The position numbers and the translations under genes are program-made. From Paenibacillus terricola (GTDB lineage: Bacteria > Bacillota > Bacilli > Paenibacillales > Paenibacillaceae): a stretch of DNA of 64,000 nt. Of this stretch, positions 16,249 to 24,370 are shown piece after piece. The notes beneath the pieces were generated by a model. The model was not told where the DNA came from. It saw only the letters and a program-made list of their open reading frames with translations, and ran no database searches. Position 1 is the first letter of the stretch. Each line of letters opens with the position of its first letter. Location of the stretch: positions 744,001 to 808,000 of the forward strand of contig NZ_JACXZA010000001.1 of NCBI RefSeq assembly GCF_014779765.1, in the 5' to 3' direction.

Positions 16249-17535
16249 ATGAAACCAGTAAAAGTAGGCTTGCTTGGACTCGGAACGGTTGGAACGGGCG
16301 TTGTGCGGATCGTAGAGGGACATCAAGAGGATTTGAAGAGCCAAGTAGGCTCGTCGATTGTAATCGAGAAAATTCTTGTACAAAATAAATCGAAGCAGCG
16401 CGCGCTGCATATCGATGCGGATAAACTGACGGAAGATCCATGGGATATTATCCGAGATCCAGAGATCGATGTTGTCGTTGAAGTGATGGGCGGTATCGCA
16501 GATACGAAGCAGTACATTCTCGAGGCGCTGTCGCGCGGGAAGCATGTCGTAACGGCAAACAAAGATTTGATGGCGCTGCACGGTCCAGAAATTATTGCCG
16601 CAGCACGTGCTAACGAATGCGACGTTCTGTATGAAGCAAGCGTTGCGGGCGGCATTCCAATCATCCGTACGCTGATCGAAGGCTTCTCCTCCGATCGGAT
16701 CACGAAGATTATGGGCATCGTGAACGGTACGACGAACTACATCTTGACGAAGATGAGCAAGGAAGGCGCCTCTTACGATGACGTGCTGAAGGAAGCGCAG
16801 CAGCTTGGTTATGCGGAAGCGGACCCGACTTCGGACGTAGAAGGTCTTGATGCCGCTCGCAAAATGACGATTCTATCGACGCTTGGCTTCCGTGCTAACG
16901 TTGCGCTTGAGGATGTTAGCGTCAAAGGAATTTCGTCGGTCAGCCAAGAAGATATCGCCTATGCCAAACGCCTTGGCTATGAGCTCAAGCTGCTCGGTAT
17001 CGCAGAGCGCCAGGACGACTATATTAGCGTCAGCGTACAGCCGACAATGGTCAAGATCAGCCACCCGATCGCTTCGGTTAACGGAGTGTTCAACGCCGTC
17101 TACGTACATGGTGAAGCGGTTGGCGAGACGATGTTCTATGGTGCAGGTGCAGGTGAACTGCCAACAGCAACTTCTATTGTTTCCGACTTGGTTGCAGTTG
17201 TGAAAAACTTGAAGCTTGGTGTGAATGGCAAACAAGGCGTTACGGCTTATAAGGAGAAGAAGCTCAAAACGGATGAGCAGATCTCTTCCAAATACTTCTT
17301 GCTGCTTCATGTAGCGGACCGTGCCGGCGTATTGGCACGCATTACGCAAGTATTCGCAGAGCATGAGGTAAGCTTGCAATCGGTGCTTCAACAGCCGAAT
17401 CCTCACAACCCGGAAGCAGAAATTATCGTTATTACTCATGATGCGAATAAAGCTGCAATGAATCAAGTGCTGGGCGCCTTCCAATCGCTCGATGTAATTC
17501 GGCAAGTGAAGAGCGTTTACCGCGTCGAAGGCTAG
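16249..17535 (+). CDS. hom: Homoserine dehydrogenase
   Basis: This enzyme reduces aspartate semialdehyde to homoserine in threonine and methionine synthesis. The NAD(P)-binding GLGTVGTGV is at residues 9-17. The substrate and catalytic region contains IMGIVNGTTNYIL and AYAEADPTSDVEGLDAARK-like sequence (GYAEADPTSDVEGLDA). An ACT domain at about 350-428 (HVADRAGVLARITQVF) suggests feedback control by threonine. At 428 residues it is the typical Firmicute form. TTGGAGG precedes the ATG. It leads to thrB, with an intervening hairpin. Confidence 0.97.
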   Translation: MKPVKVGLLGLGTVGTGVVRIVEGHQEDLKSQVGSSIVIEKILVQNKSKQRALHIDADKLTEDPWDIIRDPEIDVVVEVMGGIADTKQYILEALSRGKHVVTANKDLMALHGPEIIAAARANECDVLYEASVAGGIPIIRTLIEGFSSDRITKIMGIVNGTTNYILTKMSKEGASYDDVLKEAQQLGYAEADPTSDVEGLDAARKMTILSTLGFRANVALEDVSVKGISSVSQEDIAYAKRLGYELKLLGIAERQDDYISVSVQPTMVKISHPIASVNGVFNAVYVHGEAVGETMFYGAGAGELPTATSIVSDLVAVVKNLKLGVNGKQGVTAYKEKKLKTDEQISSKYFLLLHVADRAGVLARITQVFAEHEVSLQSVLQQPNPHNPEAEIIVITHDANKAAMNQVLGAFQSLDVIRQVKSVYRVEG

Positions 17536-17554
17536 AACGCAGGCGAATTTTACA

Positions 17555-17590
17555 ACCGGGCGTCGCCAATTGGCGGCGTGCCGGTTTTTA
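17555..17590 (+). terminator. Imperfect hairpin with T-run between hom and thrB
   Basis: ACCGGGCGTCGCC pairs imperfectly with GGCGGCGTGCCGGT around AATT, followed by TTTTTATTTTT. It could reduce read-through from hom into thrB rather than end transcription completely, since no separate thrB promoter is obvious. Confidence 0.65.
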
Positions 17591-17632
17591 TTTTTATCCT
17601 ATGCTGATAGACAAGCTGAAAAGAGGGGACAC

Positions 17633-18610
17633 ATGTACGGACCACGAATTCTTGTTAAAGTTCCGGCAAGCACGGCTAATCTAGGACCGGGCTTTGACAC
17701 GTTAGGAATGGCGCTATCATTGTTTGAATGGATTGAAATGCGGGCTGCAGATGAAACGACCATTACGGCGTATGGCAAAGGGATGCAGGATATTCCCGGG
17801 GATAAATCAAATCTGATCTATAAAGTGGCGCAGCTTGTATTCGAAGAGGCTGGAGTCTCCGTTCCCGAGCTGTCGATCTCGCTCTATTGCGACATTCCGC
17901 TGACGCGGGGGCTTGGCAGCAGCGCATCGGCGATCATTGGCGCACTGGTAGCAGCGAATGCACTTATCGGCTCGCCGCTGAGCGAGGATGAGCTGTTCCA
18001 GATCGCTACGAAGCTTGAAGGCCATCCTGATAACGTAGGTGCCTCGTTGTTTGGTGGCATCGTCGTCTCCGCATGGGATGGCGAACGCGCGGACCATGTG
18101 AGAATTGAGCCGCATCCTTCACTCGAGACGTTGGTTGTTATTCCATCGTTCCAGTTGTCGACGGAGAAAGCGCGCCATGCGCTGCCGAAGACGCTGAACA
18201 TGGCAGATGCCGTATTCAACGTCGGCCGCAGCTCTCTGCTTGTAGCAGCGCTTAGCGCTGGACGTCTTGATCTTATTAGCACAGCGATGCGCGATCGTCT
18301 GCATCAACCGTACCGTGCACCGTTGATTCCTGGCATGAGCAATATTCTGGCGCATGCTTCCGAGCATGGAGCGCTTGGTGCTGCACTCAGCGGCGCCGGT
18401 CCGACGATTATTACATTCGTCGATGGCAGCAGCAGCGAGAGCAGCAAAGCGGAGTTGGAACGGTTTCTTCTTGATACGCTCGCTGCAGAAGGCATCGAGG
18501 CTGAGACAATGTGGCTCCCGCCTTATAAGCATGGTGCAGTGTGGACGAAGCTCGAAGAGCATGATACGACGCCGCTTATGGATCTGATTCGAAATGAGGT
18601 GCGTGCATAA
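17633..18610 (+). CDS. thrB: Homoserine kinase
   Basis: This GHMP-family kinase phosphorylates homoserine on the way to threonine. It begins MYGPRILVKVPASTANLGPGFDTLG. The ATP-binding loop PLTRGLGSSASAIIGAL is near residue 85-100. The C-terminal motif LSGAGPTIITFV is near 255. I place the start at ATG 17633, preceded by AGAGGGGA at 17621-17628. An open frame extends further upstream to 17570, but that part crosses the terminator hairpin and is unlikely to be translated. The length is then 325 residues. The stop overlaps the pheA start by one base (TAATG). Confidence 0.95.
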   Translation: MYGPRILVKVPASTANLGPGFDTLGMALSLFEWIEMRAADETTITAYGKGMQDIPGDKSNLIYKVAQLVFEEAGVSVPELSISLYCDIPLTRGLGSSASAIIGALVAANALIGSPLSEDELFQIATKLEGHPDNVGASLFGGIVVSAWDGERADHVRIEPHPSLETLVVIPSFQLSTEKARHALPKTLNMADAVFNVGRSSLLVAALSAGRLDLISTAMRDRLHQPYRAPLIPGMSNILAHASEHGALGAALSGAGPTIITFVDGSSSESSKAELERFLLDTLAAEGIEAETMWLPPYKHGAVWTKLEEHDTTPLMDLIRNEVRA

Positions 18611-19494
18611 TGAGAGTAGCCGTATTGCCCCAAGGCTCGACATCCGATGATGCAGCCCGTTACATTTTAGACAATATCGAAGGTGTAGAATATCATTATC
18701 ATCGTCTGATTGCTGAAGTGTTCGCGAGTACGGCAGAAGGTCGCTCGGACTACGGCGTTATTCCGATCGAGAATACGATTGACGGTTCGGTAAGCCTGCA
18801 CACGGATTTGCTGATTGATGATGTGGATCTGCCGATTCAAGCAGAGTGGGTATATCCGTCTATTCAGAATCTAATTGGCCGTCAGGCAGAGCTGGATCGC
18901 ACATCAACGGGCGAGCTGGATTATAGCCGTATTGTGAAAGTAATGAGCCACCCTGTAGCAATGGCACAATGTCGTCAGTTTCTGAAGAAGCATATTCCGC
19001 ATGCTGAGCTTGAACATGTTGGAAGCACAACGGAAGCGATCCGTTTGGTTCGCGATAATCCAGGCCTCGGCTGGGCTGCTATCGGTCAGAAGACGGCTGC
19101 ACAGTATAATGGGCTGGATGTGCTGCAAGAATCGGTGACGGATCACGATAACAACTACACGCGATTTCTATTGATCGGTCCGAAGCCGCTGCAAGGCAAG
19201 ACGTCGGACAAGCATAAGACGACGATTATTGTATCGAGCCAAGAAGATTATCCAGGCGGTCTGCACCAAGTGCTGTCGGCATTGGCTTGGCGCCGCATTA
19301 ATCTGTCGCGGATCGAGTCGCGGCCTACGAAGAAGAAGCTGGGCACTTATTACTTCCTGATCGACATCGATATGTCGTTGGAATCGATTCTTCTGCAATC
19401 CGCGATTGCAGAGATCGAGGCGATTGGTTTCCAGGTTCGAGTAATGGGTACCTATCCAAGCTTCTCATATCAAGCAGCTGCGCATAACAAGTAA
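18610..19494 (+). CDS. pheA: Prephenate dehydratase
   Basis: This enzyme converts prephenate to phenylpyruvate in phenylalanine synthesis. The catalytic motif NNYTRFLLIGP is near residues 179-189, and the ACT regulatory domain with the phenylalanine-binding ESRPTK motif is near 236-241. The 294-residue monofunctional form, without chorismate mutase, is usual in Firmicutes. It is translationally coupled to thrB. Placing hom-thrB between pheB and pheA differs from B. subtilis, where pheB and pheA are adjacent. Confidence 0.97.
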   Translation: MRVAVLPQGSTSDDAARYILDNIEGVEYHYHRLIAEVFASTAEGRSDYGVIPIENTIDGSVSLHTDLLIDDVDLPIQAEWVYPSIQNLIGRQAELDRTSTGELDYSRIVKVMSHPVAMAQCRQFLKKHIPHAELEHVGSTTEAIRLVRDNPGLGWAAIGQKTAAQYNGLDVLQESVTDHDNNYTRFLLIGPKPLQGKTSDKHKTTIIVSSQEDYPGGLHQVLSALAWRRINLSRIESRPTKKKLGTYYFLIDIDMSLESILLQSAIAEIEAIGFQVRVMGTYPSFSYQAAAHNK

Positions 19495-19505
19495 GAACCT
19501 GAACG

Positions 19506-19541
19506 AAGCTCTTTCGGCGTTTTGCCGAAGGAGCTTTTTGT
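19506..19541 (+). terminator. Rho-independent terminator after pheA
   Basis: A 13-base stem with one non-canonical position (AAGCTCTTTCGGC with GCCGAAGGAGCTT) is followed by a T-run. It ends the pheB-hom-thrB-pheA unit. Confidence 0.88.
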
Positions 19542-19685
19542 ATTGGTGAACTAGCAGGAGATTCATGCAAATTTTTTTTCTAACGGACGGGGACATCGGC
19601 ATATAACGCGCATAGGATGTAATGATTGGTGGGCGAATGTCTCGCGCCGCTCGCAATATAGACCGTGAATGGAGGCTTGCGGGGA

Positions 19686-22256
19686 GTGAAAATCCATATT
19701 GTCAAAAGTGGCGATACGCTTTTCGGGCTCGCACAAAAATATGGCGTATCCGTTGAAGAAGTTATGAAGCTGAATCCTGGCATTACGAATCCTGACGTCA
19801 TCGAAGTTGGAATGAAGGTGAAGGTCCCTTCCAACCCGCATGGCGGGCATGGTTCGAACGGCTCACATGCAGGGGAAGACATTATGCATCAGCATGTTGT
19901 GAAACAGGGCGATACGTTGTGGAAGTTGTCCAAGGCATGGGGGATTCCGCTGAACGACTTAATTAAAGCGAATCCGCAACTGAAAAATCCGAATGTTCTG
20001 CTGACCGGCGATATTGTGAACATTCCGAAGACGCATGTGCATGCAGAGAGTATCGTCAACCAGATGAATGCGCATGGATCGTCTGGTTCGCATCATCACA
20101 GCCATCATATGAGCCCATCGTCGATCAAGAACAGCGTACAGGGCTTGGCAGGCAAAATTCCAACTGGCATTATTCCGGGCAAAAAGAATACGGGAAAAGT
20201 TCCGACTGCACCAATTGAGAAGACACCAACGGGTCCGATTGCAGAAGCTGTGCCTGAAGCACCAGTTCCGCTTCCTGCCCCTGCGCCAGCACCTGCACCA
20301 GCCCCAGCGCCAATTGTGGTAGAGAAGCCGGTACCGAAGCCGTATCCCGTTCATGTTGAATATCATCAACAGAACGTCCAGTTGTTCCAGCAATGCGGCA
20401 TACCAGCTGTTGAGGCAGGTGCCGTCTATGGCGTGCCGCATATGCCAGAGAAGGTGTCGCCAGCCCATTTCGAGCACCATGGCTATGGCTCGCCGCTCGT
20501 GTCGCCAGCGAATATCGGTACGGAGCATTACGGTTATGGCTCGCCGCTTGTATCGCCAGCGAATATCGGTCCAGAGCATTACGGTTATGGCTTGCCGCTT
20601 GTATCGCCAGCGAATATCGGCCCAGAACATGGTTATGGCTCGCCGCTTGTGTCGCCAGCGAATATCGGCCCAGAACATGGTTATGGCTCGCCGCTTGTGT
20701 CGCCAGCGAATATCGGCCCAGAGCATGGTTATGGCTCGCCGCTTGTATCGCCAGCGAATATCGGCGCAGAGCATGGTTATGGCTCGCCGCTTGTATCGCC
20801 AGCGAATATCGGCCCAGAACATGGCTATGGTTCACCGCTAGTGTCGCCAGCGAACGTAGGCCCAGGCTTTGGCTATGGCTCGCCACTCGTGTCGCCAGCA
20901 AACGTAGGCCCAGAGCAAGGCTATGGTTCACTGCTCGTATCGCCAGCGAATGTCAGCCCAGAGCAGTTTGGTTATGGCTCACCGCTCGTGTCGCCGGCAA
21001 ATGTCAGCCCAGAGCAATTTGGCTATGGCTCGCCGCTTGTATCGCCAGCGAACATAGGCCCAGAACAAGGCTATGGTTCACCGCTCGTATCGCCAGCGAA
21101 TGTCAGCCCAGAGCAGTTTGGTTATGGCTCACCGCTCGTATCGCCTGCGAACATGGGCCCAGGTTTTGGCTATGGTTCACCGCTCGTATCGCCAGCGAAC
21201 GTAGGCCAAGGCTCTGGTTATGACTCGTCGCTCGTATCGCCAGCGAACGCAGGTCGAGAGCCAGGCTATGGTTCGCCGCTTGTATCGCCAGCGAACGTAG
21301 GCCCAGGCTTTGGCTATGGCTCTCCACTCGTGTCGCCAGCAAACGTAGGCCCAGAGCAGGGTTATGGTTCACCGCTTGTATCGCCAGCGAACGTAGGCCC
21401 AGGCTTTGGTTATGGCTCGCCGCTTGTGTCGCCAGCAAACGTGGGCCCAGAGCAGGGCTATGGCTCGCCGCTCGTGTCGCCAGCAAACGTGGGCCCAGAG
21501 CAGGGCTATGGCTCGCCGCTCGTATCGCCAGCGAACGTAGGCCCAGGCTTTGGGTATGGCTCGCCGCTCGTATCGCCAGCGAACGTAGGCCCAGAGCAGG
21601 GCTATGGCTCGCCGCTCGTGTCGCCAGCAAACGTGGGCCCAGAGCAGGGCTATGGCTCGCCGCTCGTATCGCCAGCGAACGTAGGCCCAGGCTTTGGCTA
21701 TGGCTCGCCGCTCGTATCGCCAGCGAACGTAGGCCCAGGCTTTGGTTACGGCTCGCCGCTCGTATCGCCAGCGAACGTAGGCCCAGGCTTTGGTTATGGC
21801 TCGCCACTCGTGTCGCCAGCAAACGTGGGCCCAGAGCAGGGCTATGGCTCGCCGCTCGTATCGCCAGCGAACCTTGACCATTATGGTTACGGCGTGCCTT
21901 CTGTAGCGCCTGCAGGTGCAGGCGCAGACTATTATGGTTATGGTTCGCCAAACGCTGTTGATCCGTTCGCAGCCGGACAATCGGCTTGGCCTTATGGCGC
22001 GTATCCAACTTGGCCTGTACAGCAAGCTGCAGAGGATAAAGATTGTGGCTGCAACAAACGTGAGGATGAAGAAAATGGCGAGGAGGATGGCGAAGAGCTA
22101 TCCGAATTCGATTCCATTAAAGTTAACAATACGGCTAGCAACGGTAAATCAGTCAAACGGAACGCGCCACGCAAACCGGTTAAGAAGGTATCGGTACGCA
22201 GTGTCCCGTCCCGGTCGGAGCGTAAACGCAGCAGCAAGCCTTGGATTAACAATTAA
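19686..22256 (+). CDS. safA: SafA-like spore coat morphogenetic protein with two LysM domains and 29 repeats
   Basis: SafA sits at the cortex-coat interface and recruits coat proteins. It starts MKIHIVKSGDTLFGLAQKYG (LysM 1, residues 1-45), followed by LysM 2 (about 72-118, HVVKQGDTLWKLSKAWG). Then come a His/Ser stretch, a PAPAPAPAPAP linker and 29 copies of a 16-17 residue repeat GYGSPLVSPANVGPEQ. The tail carries DCGCNKRE, an acidic run and a very basic C-terminus. I choose GTG 19686 because GGAGG at 19671-19675 is well spaced and it gives the canonical N-terminus; an in-frame GTG at 19665 is the alternative. A possible sigma-K promoter (AC, 16 bases, CATAGGATG) lies at about 19593-19620. 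The length, 856 residues, far exceeds B. subtilis SafA because of the repeats. Confidence 0.85.
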   Translation: MKIHIVKSGDTLFGLAQKYGVSVEEVMKLNPGITNPDVIEVGMKVKVPSNPHGGHGSNGSHAGEDIMHQHVVKQGDTLWKLSKAWGIPLNDLIKANPQLKNPNVLLTGDIVNIPKTHVHAESIVNQMNAHGSSGSHHHSHHMSPSSIKNSVQGLAGKIPTGIIPGKKNTGKVPTAPIEKTPTGPIAEAVPEAPVPLPAPAPAPAPAPAPIVVEKPVPKPYPVHVEYHQQNVQLFQQCGIPAVEAGAVYGVPHMPEKVSPAHFEHHGYGSPLVSPANIGTEHYGYGSPLVSPANIGPEHYGYGLPLVSPANIGPEHGYGSPLVSPANIGPEHGYGSPLVSPANIGPEHGYGSPLVSPANIGAEHGYGSPLVSPANIGPEHGYGSPLVSPANVGPGFGYGSPLVSPANVGPEQGYGSLLVSPANVSPEQFGYGSPLVSPANVSPEQFGYGSPLVSPANIGPEQGYGSPLVSPANVSPEQFGYGSPLVSPANMGPGFGYGSPLVSPANVGQGSGYDSSLVSPANAGREPGYGSPLVSPANVGPGFGYGSPLVSPANVGPEQGYGSPLVSPANVGPGFGYGSPLVSPANVGPEQGYGSPLVSPANVGPEQGYGSPLVSPANVGPGFGYGSPLVSPANVGPEQGYGSPLVSPANVGPEQGYGSPLVSPANVGPGFGYGSPLVSPANVGPGFGYGSPLVSPANVGPGFGYGSPLVSPANVGPEQGYGSPLVSPANLDHYGYGVPSVAPAGAGADYYGYGSPNAVDPFAAGQSAWPYGAYPTWPVQQAAEDKDCGCNKREDEENGEEDGEELSEFDSIKVNNTASNGKSVKRNAPRKPVKKVSVRSVPSRSERKRSSKPWINN
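20481..21884 (+). repeat. 29 in-frame tandem repeats of about 48 bp inside safA
   Basis: The consensus is GYGSPLVSPAN plus a variable five-residue spacer: IGPEH in early copies, and VGPEQ or VGPGF later. Late copies show a higher-order order (EQ, EQ, GF) repeated every three units, indicating recent block duplication of about 144 bp. Copies 15 and 16 are the most diverged (VGQGS, GYDSSLVSPANAGREP). Confidence 0.95.
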
Positions 22257-22263
22257 GGTGCAG

Positions 22264-22307
22264 GAGACAGCGATTGTACGCGAAAGCGGCGATCGCTGTC
22301 TCTTTTT
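22264..22307 (+). terminator. Rho-independent terminator after safA
   Basis: An 11-base-pair stem (GAGACAGCGAT with ATCGCTGTCTC) and a long GC-containing loop are followed by TTTTT. Confidence 0.9.
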
Positions 22308-22316
22308 GTGCAGGAG

Positions 22317-22346
22317 TGAATATTTCCCTTGCATTAAGCCACAATA
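22317..22346 (+). promoter_or_regulatory. Sigma-G-type promoter of bofC
   Basis: TGAATA (22317-22322), a 17-base spacer and CACAATA (22340-22346) resemble the forespore sigma-G consensus. bofC belongs to the sigma-G regulon in B. subtilis. Confidence 0.55.
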
Positions 22347-22377
22347 ACGCAAAAAGGGATGTAAGGGGATATTCGCC

Positions 22378-23052
22378 ATGAGGGCATTCAGCCTATGGAA
22401 ACAGCTCAAACGTAAGCTTCGCCGCAATGGTCGCCCAATGTGGACGTTGGGAAGCATATTGGTTATGGTCTTGTTTGGTTTCAATGCAGGTGTGATTCCG
22501 ACAGCAGATGCAGCCGATCCTGGTTTATCATCAGGCTCATACAGCGGCAGCATACAGACTGCTGATCAATGGAAGAAGCTTGAGAAGGCTGTCCTGTCCA
22601 TTAAGCAGCCAATGATCGTTCGGATTCACCGCACCTATATATGCGGGGAAGAATATCGTTCGCTAGGTATGATTCCAACAGATCGTGCGCTCAAAATCGC
22701 TAAACGACCAACTGTGTCCTTCGTTCGCTTGAACGCTGACTCAGCAGCGATTCCATCACTTGTACTGGAGGAGCGGGTGAGCGATTTATCAGAAGCATGC
22801 AAACAGCGTGCAGTATTTGGTGTCGATCGTGCCGGCCGACTAACGTTATATGACGGACCGCCTAAGAAAGAAAAGGTGGTTCGTACTTTTTACCAACTTG
22901 ATGTCAACTTCATGGAAAGCAGTCTGCCTGAGGAAGAGATCAAACGATTGACGAATGGCATTCGCATCGAGGACAAAGAGACATACTACAGCGTCCTCTC
23001 CTCATTCAGCGACTTCGCAATCGACGCTTCCCGAGAGACGATGACGCCATAG
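22378..23052 (+). CDS. bofC: BofC, inter-compartment checkpoint protein of sporulation
   Basis: BofC is secreted from the forespore and restrains SpoIVB protease signalling, which in turn controls SpoIVFB. The 224-residue protein has an N-terminal signal or anchor segment (about residues 20-45, ending ADAAD). A middle domain contains IVRIHRTYICGEE. The diagnostic C-terminal domain reads FGVDRAGRLTLYDGPP, VVRTFYQLDV and ESSLPEEEIKRLTNGIR. AAGGGGA precedes the ATG. As in B. subtilis it lies just upstream of the ruv genes. Linkage with spoIVFA/FB in this window is interesting because the products act in the same pathway. Confidence 0.88.
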   Translation: MRAFSLWKQLKRKLRRNGRPMWTLGSILVMVLFGFNAGVIPTADAADPGLSSGSYSGSIQTADQWKKLEKAVLSIKQPMIVRIHRTYICGEEYRSLGMIPTDRALKIAKRPTVSFVRLNADSAAIPSLVLEERVSDLSEACKQRAVFGVDRAGRLTLYDGPPKKEKVVRTFYQLDVNFMESSLPEEEIKRLTNGIRIEDKETYYSVLSSFSDFAIDASRETMTP

Positions 23053-23065
23053 TAAAGGTAGTGCA

Positions 23066-23098
23066 AACAGCCCCCTGTCCATATGGCAGAGGGGCTGT
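23066..23098. terminator. Terminator between bofC and a convergent small gene
   Basis: AACAGCCCC pairs with GGGGCTGTT around a loop that itself contains a small stem. The flanks are only moderately T-rich. It may serve both converging genes. Confidence 0.6.
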
Positions 23099-23142
23099 TC
23101 TTGTTCTTGCATATAAACAATCGCCGCCTATTCAGCGAACGA

Positions 23143-23400
23143 TCAACGATTGACGATATAAGATACGACGAAGATCGCAGCGAGTGCGATAATCGCGGCA
23201 TAAAAGAAATAACCGAACCAGCGGACCGGTCCCGGCATCGACTTCAAATCCGCCTTCTTACTCGGAACACCCATAATGTTCTGATAGTGCGACGTCACAT
23301 CATTAAACACCGGAACATCCGCTCCGGAGCCCGTATCGGTGCTCTCTTGATGACTATGCGAATGGGAATGATTCGAGTTTGAATGATCATGATTGTCCAC
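23143..23400 (-). CDS. Small His-rich single-pass membrane protein, unknown function
   Basis: I do not recognise a family. The 85-residue product has an N-terminal run of alternating His and Ser (NHDHSNSNHSHSHSH) that could bind metal. A polar middle part follows, then a C-terminal membrane segment (about residues 63-83, YFFYAAIIALAAIFVVSYIV). The start at GTG 23400-23398 is chosen because AGAGGTGAG lies just upstream on the minus strand; a GTG at 23409 overlaps that site. The coding case rests on the clear ribosome-binding site, the plausible membrane topology and the convergent terminator, not on homology. Confidence 0.6.
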   Translation of the reverse strand: MDNHDHSNSNHSHSHSHQESTDTGSGADVPVFNDVTSHYQNIMGVPSKKADLKSMPGPVRWFGYFFYAAIIALAAIFVVSYIVNR

Positions 23401-23599
23401 AGAACTCACCTCTTCCGCAAGGTTTTCCTAAATTATACAGCGGAACGAGTATACGAGTCCACGCTGCAGACTAACTATATTCTGCACTAATGTTTATGAA
23501 TGGTTGTGGTCGTCTATATGAAATAGACGACCACACAAAGTTCCATCCCAAACACGAAGCGGGAAAACTCATTGAAGTAATGCGAACTAGGAGTCAGCG

Positions 23600-23725
23600 T
23601 AGTGGACAAATGATTCTGGAGAAGCGCCAGCGTTCGCCTTTGTGTCCGGATTGTTTCCTATTCTGAATTTATCAAATCAGAACAATCTGGACACAACAGC
23701 GATCGGAAGAACATTTGTTCACGAA
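23600..23725. repeat. Intergenic inverted-repeat element upstream of ruvC
   Basis: GTGTCCGGATTGTT at 23641-23654 pairs, with one G-U, with AACAATCTGGACAC around a 25-base spacer that has its own partial CTGA/TCAG pairing. The sequence resembles short dispersed repeats I remember from Paenibacillus intergenic regions, but that is memory, not a search. The rest of the 23401-23866 gap holds only the LexA-like box and the ruvC promoter. Confidence 0.5.
23709..23720. promoter_or_regulatory. LexA-like SOS box upstream of ruvCAB
   Basis: GAACATTTGTTC matches the Gram-positive LexA core GAAC-N4-GTTC. It lies about 95 bases upstream of the ruvC -10. Because it adjoins the repeat element, the match could be part of that repeat rather than a functional operator. 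Confidence 0.45.
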
Positions 23726-23790
23726 GCATATCCTATGAGCATTACAAAATAGATTTTATCCGCGAAGTGTTCTCCAAGTAGAAACGCGCG

Positions 23791-23819
23791 TTCTCATCTC
23801 GCTGATATTTTGCTATAAT
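23791..23819 (+). promoter_or_regulatory. Sigma-A promoter of ruvCAB
   Basis: TTCTCA (23791-23796), a 17-base spacer and an extended -10, TGCTATAAT (TATAAT at 23814-23819). It is 48 bases before the ruvC start codon. Confidence 0.75.
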
Positions 23820-23866
23820 GATAGGAAGCTTCCGTTAATTGCAGGTGGGTAAGGGAGAGGACGAAT

Positions 23867-24370
23867 TTGCGTGTGCTAGGCATAGATCCCGGGATAGCGA
23901 TTGTGGGATTCGGATTTGTAGATAAGGACGGACATAAGCTCACGCCTGTGCAATACGGATCGATTGAGACGAAGGCAGGAACGCCGCAGGAGACGCGCCT
24001 TATTCAGGTTTATGAATCGGCAGGAGCGCTGATGGACAAATACAAGCCGGACGAAGTTGCGGTCGAGAAGCTGTTTTTCAACCGTAACGTGACGACGGCT
24101 TTTGCTGTTGGTCAGGCTCGCGGAGTTATTATATTAGCGGCAGCGCAGCGCGGACTTCCCGTTGCGGAGTATACGCCGCTGCAGGTCAAACAGGCCGTTG
24201 TCGGTTACGGCAAGGCAGAGAAGCGGCAAGTGCAGGAGATGGTCCGCATGTTCTTGAAGCTGAGCGCGGTACCGAAGCCTGACGACGTGGCCGATGCGCT
24301 TGCTGTTGCCATTTGTCATGCGCATTCCGTCGTACTGACGAACAAATTGAACGGGGTGCCGAAATTATGA
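23867..24370 (+). CDS. ruvC: Holliday junction resolvase RuvC
   Basis: This crossover junction endonuclease resolves recombination intermediates together with RuvAB. Acidic catalytic residues are visible: Asp7 in LGIDPG, Glu in VEKLFF (about residue 67), and Asp residues in DDVADALAVA (about 138-144). The 167-residue length is standard. The start is TTG at 23867 with GGGAGAGG upstream. B. subtilis lacks ruvC and uses RecU, so this gene is a lineage marker. The stop overlaps the ruvA start (ATGA). Confidence 0.95.
   Translation: MRVLGIDPGIAIVGFGFVDKDGHKLTPVQYGSIETKAGTPQETRLIQVYESAGALMDKYKPDEVAVEKLFFNRNVTTAFAVGQARGVIILAAAQRGLPVAEYTPLQVKQAVVGYGKAEKRQVQEMVRMFLKLSAVPKPDDVADALAVAICHAHSVVLTNKLNGVPKL

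Noticed and set aside
20170-22008. Long minus-strand open frames of about 250-300 codons across the safA repeat region
   Set aside because: They arise because the 48-base repeats leave antisense frames open. They have no ribosome-binding sites and their repetitive ASHNQSLGLRSLAI-type translations look like repeat artefacts.
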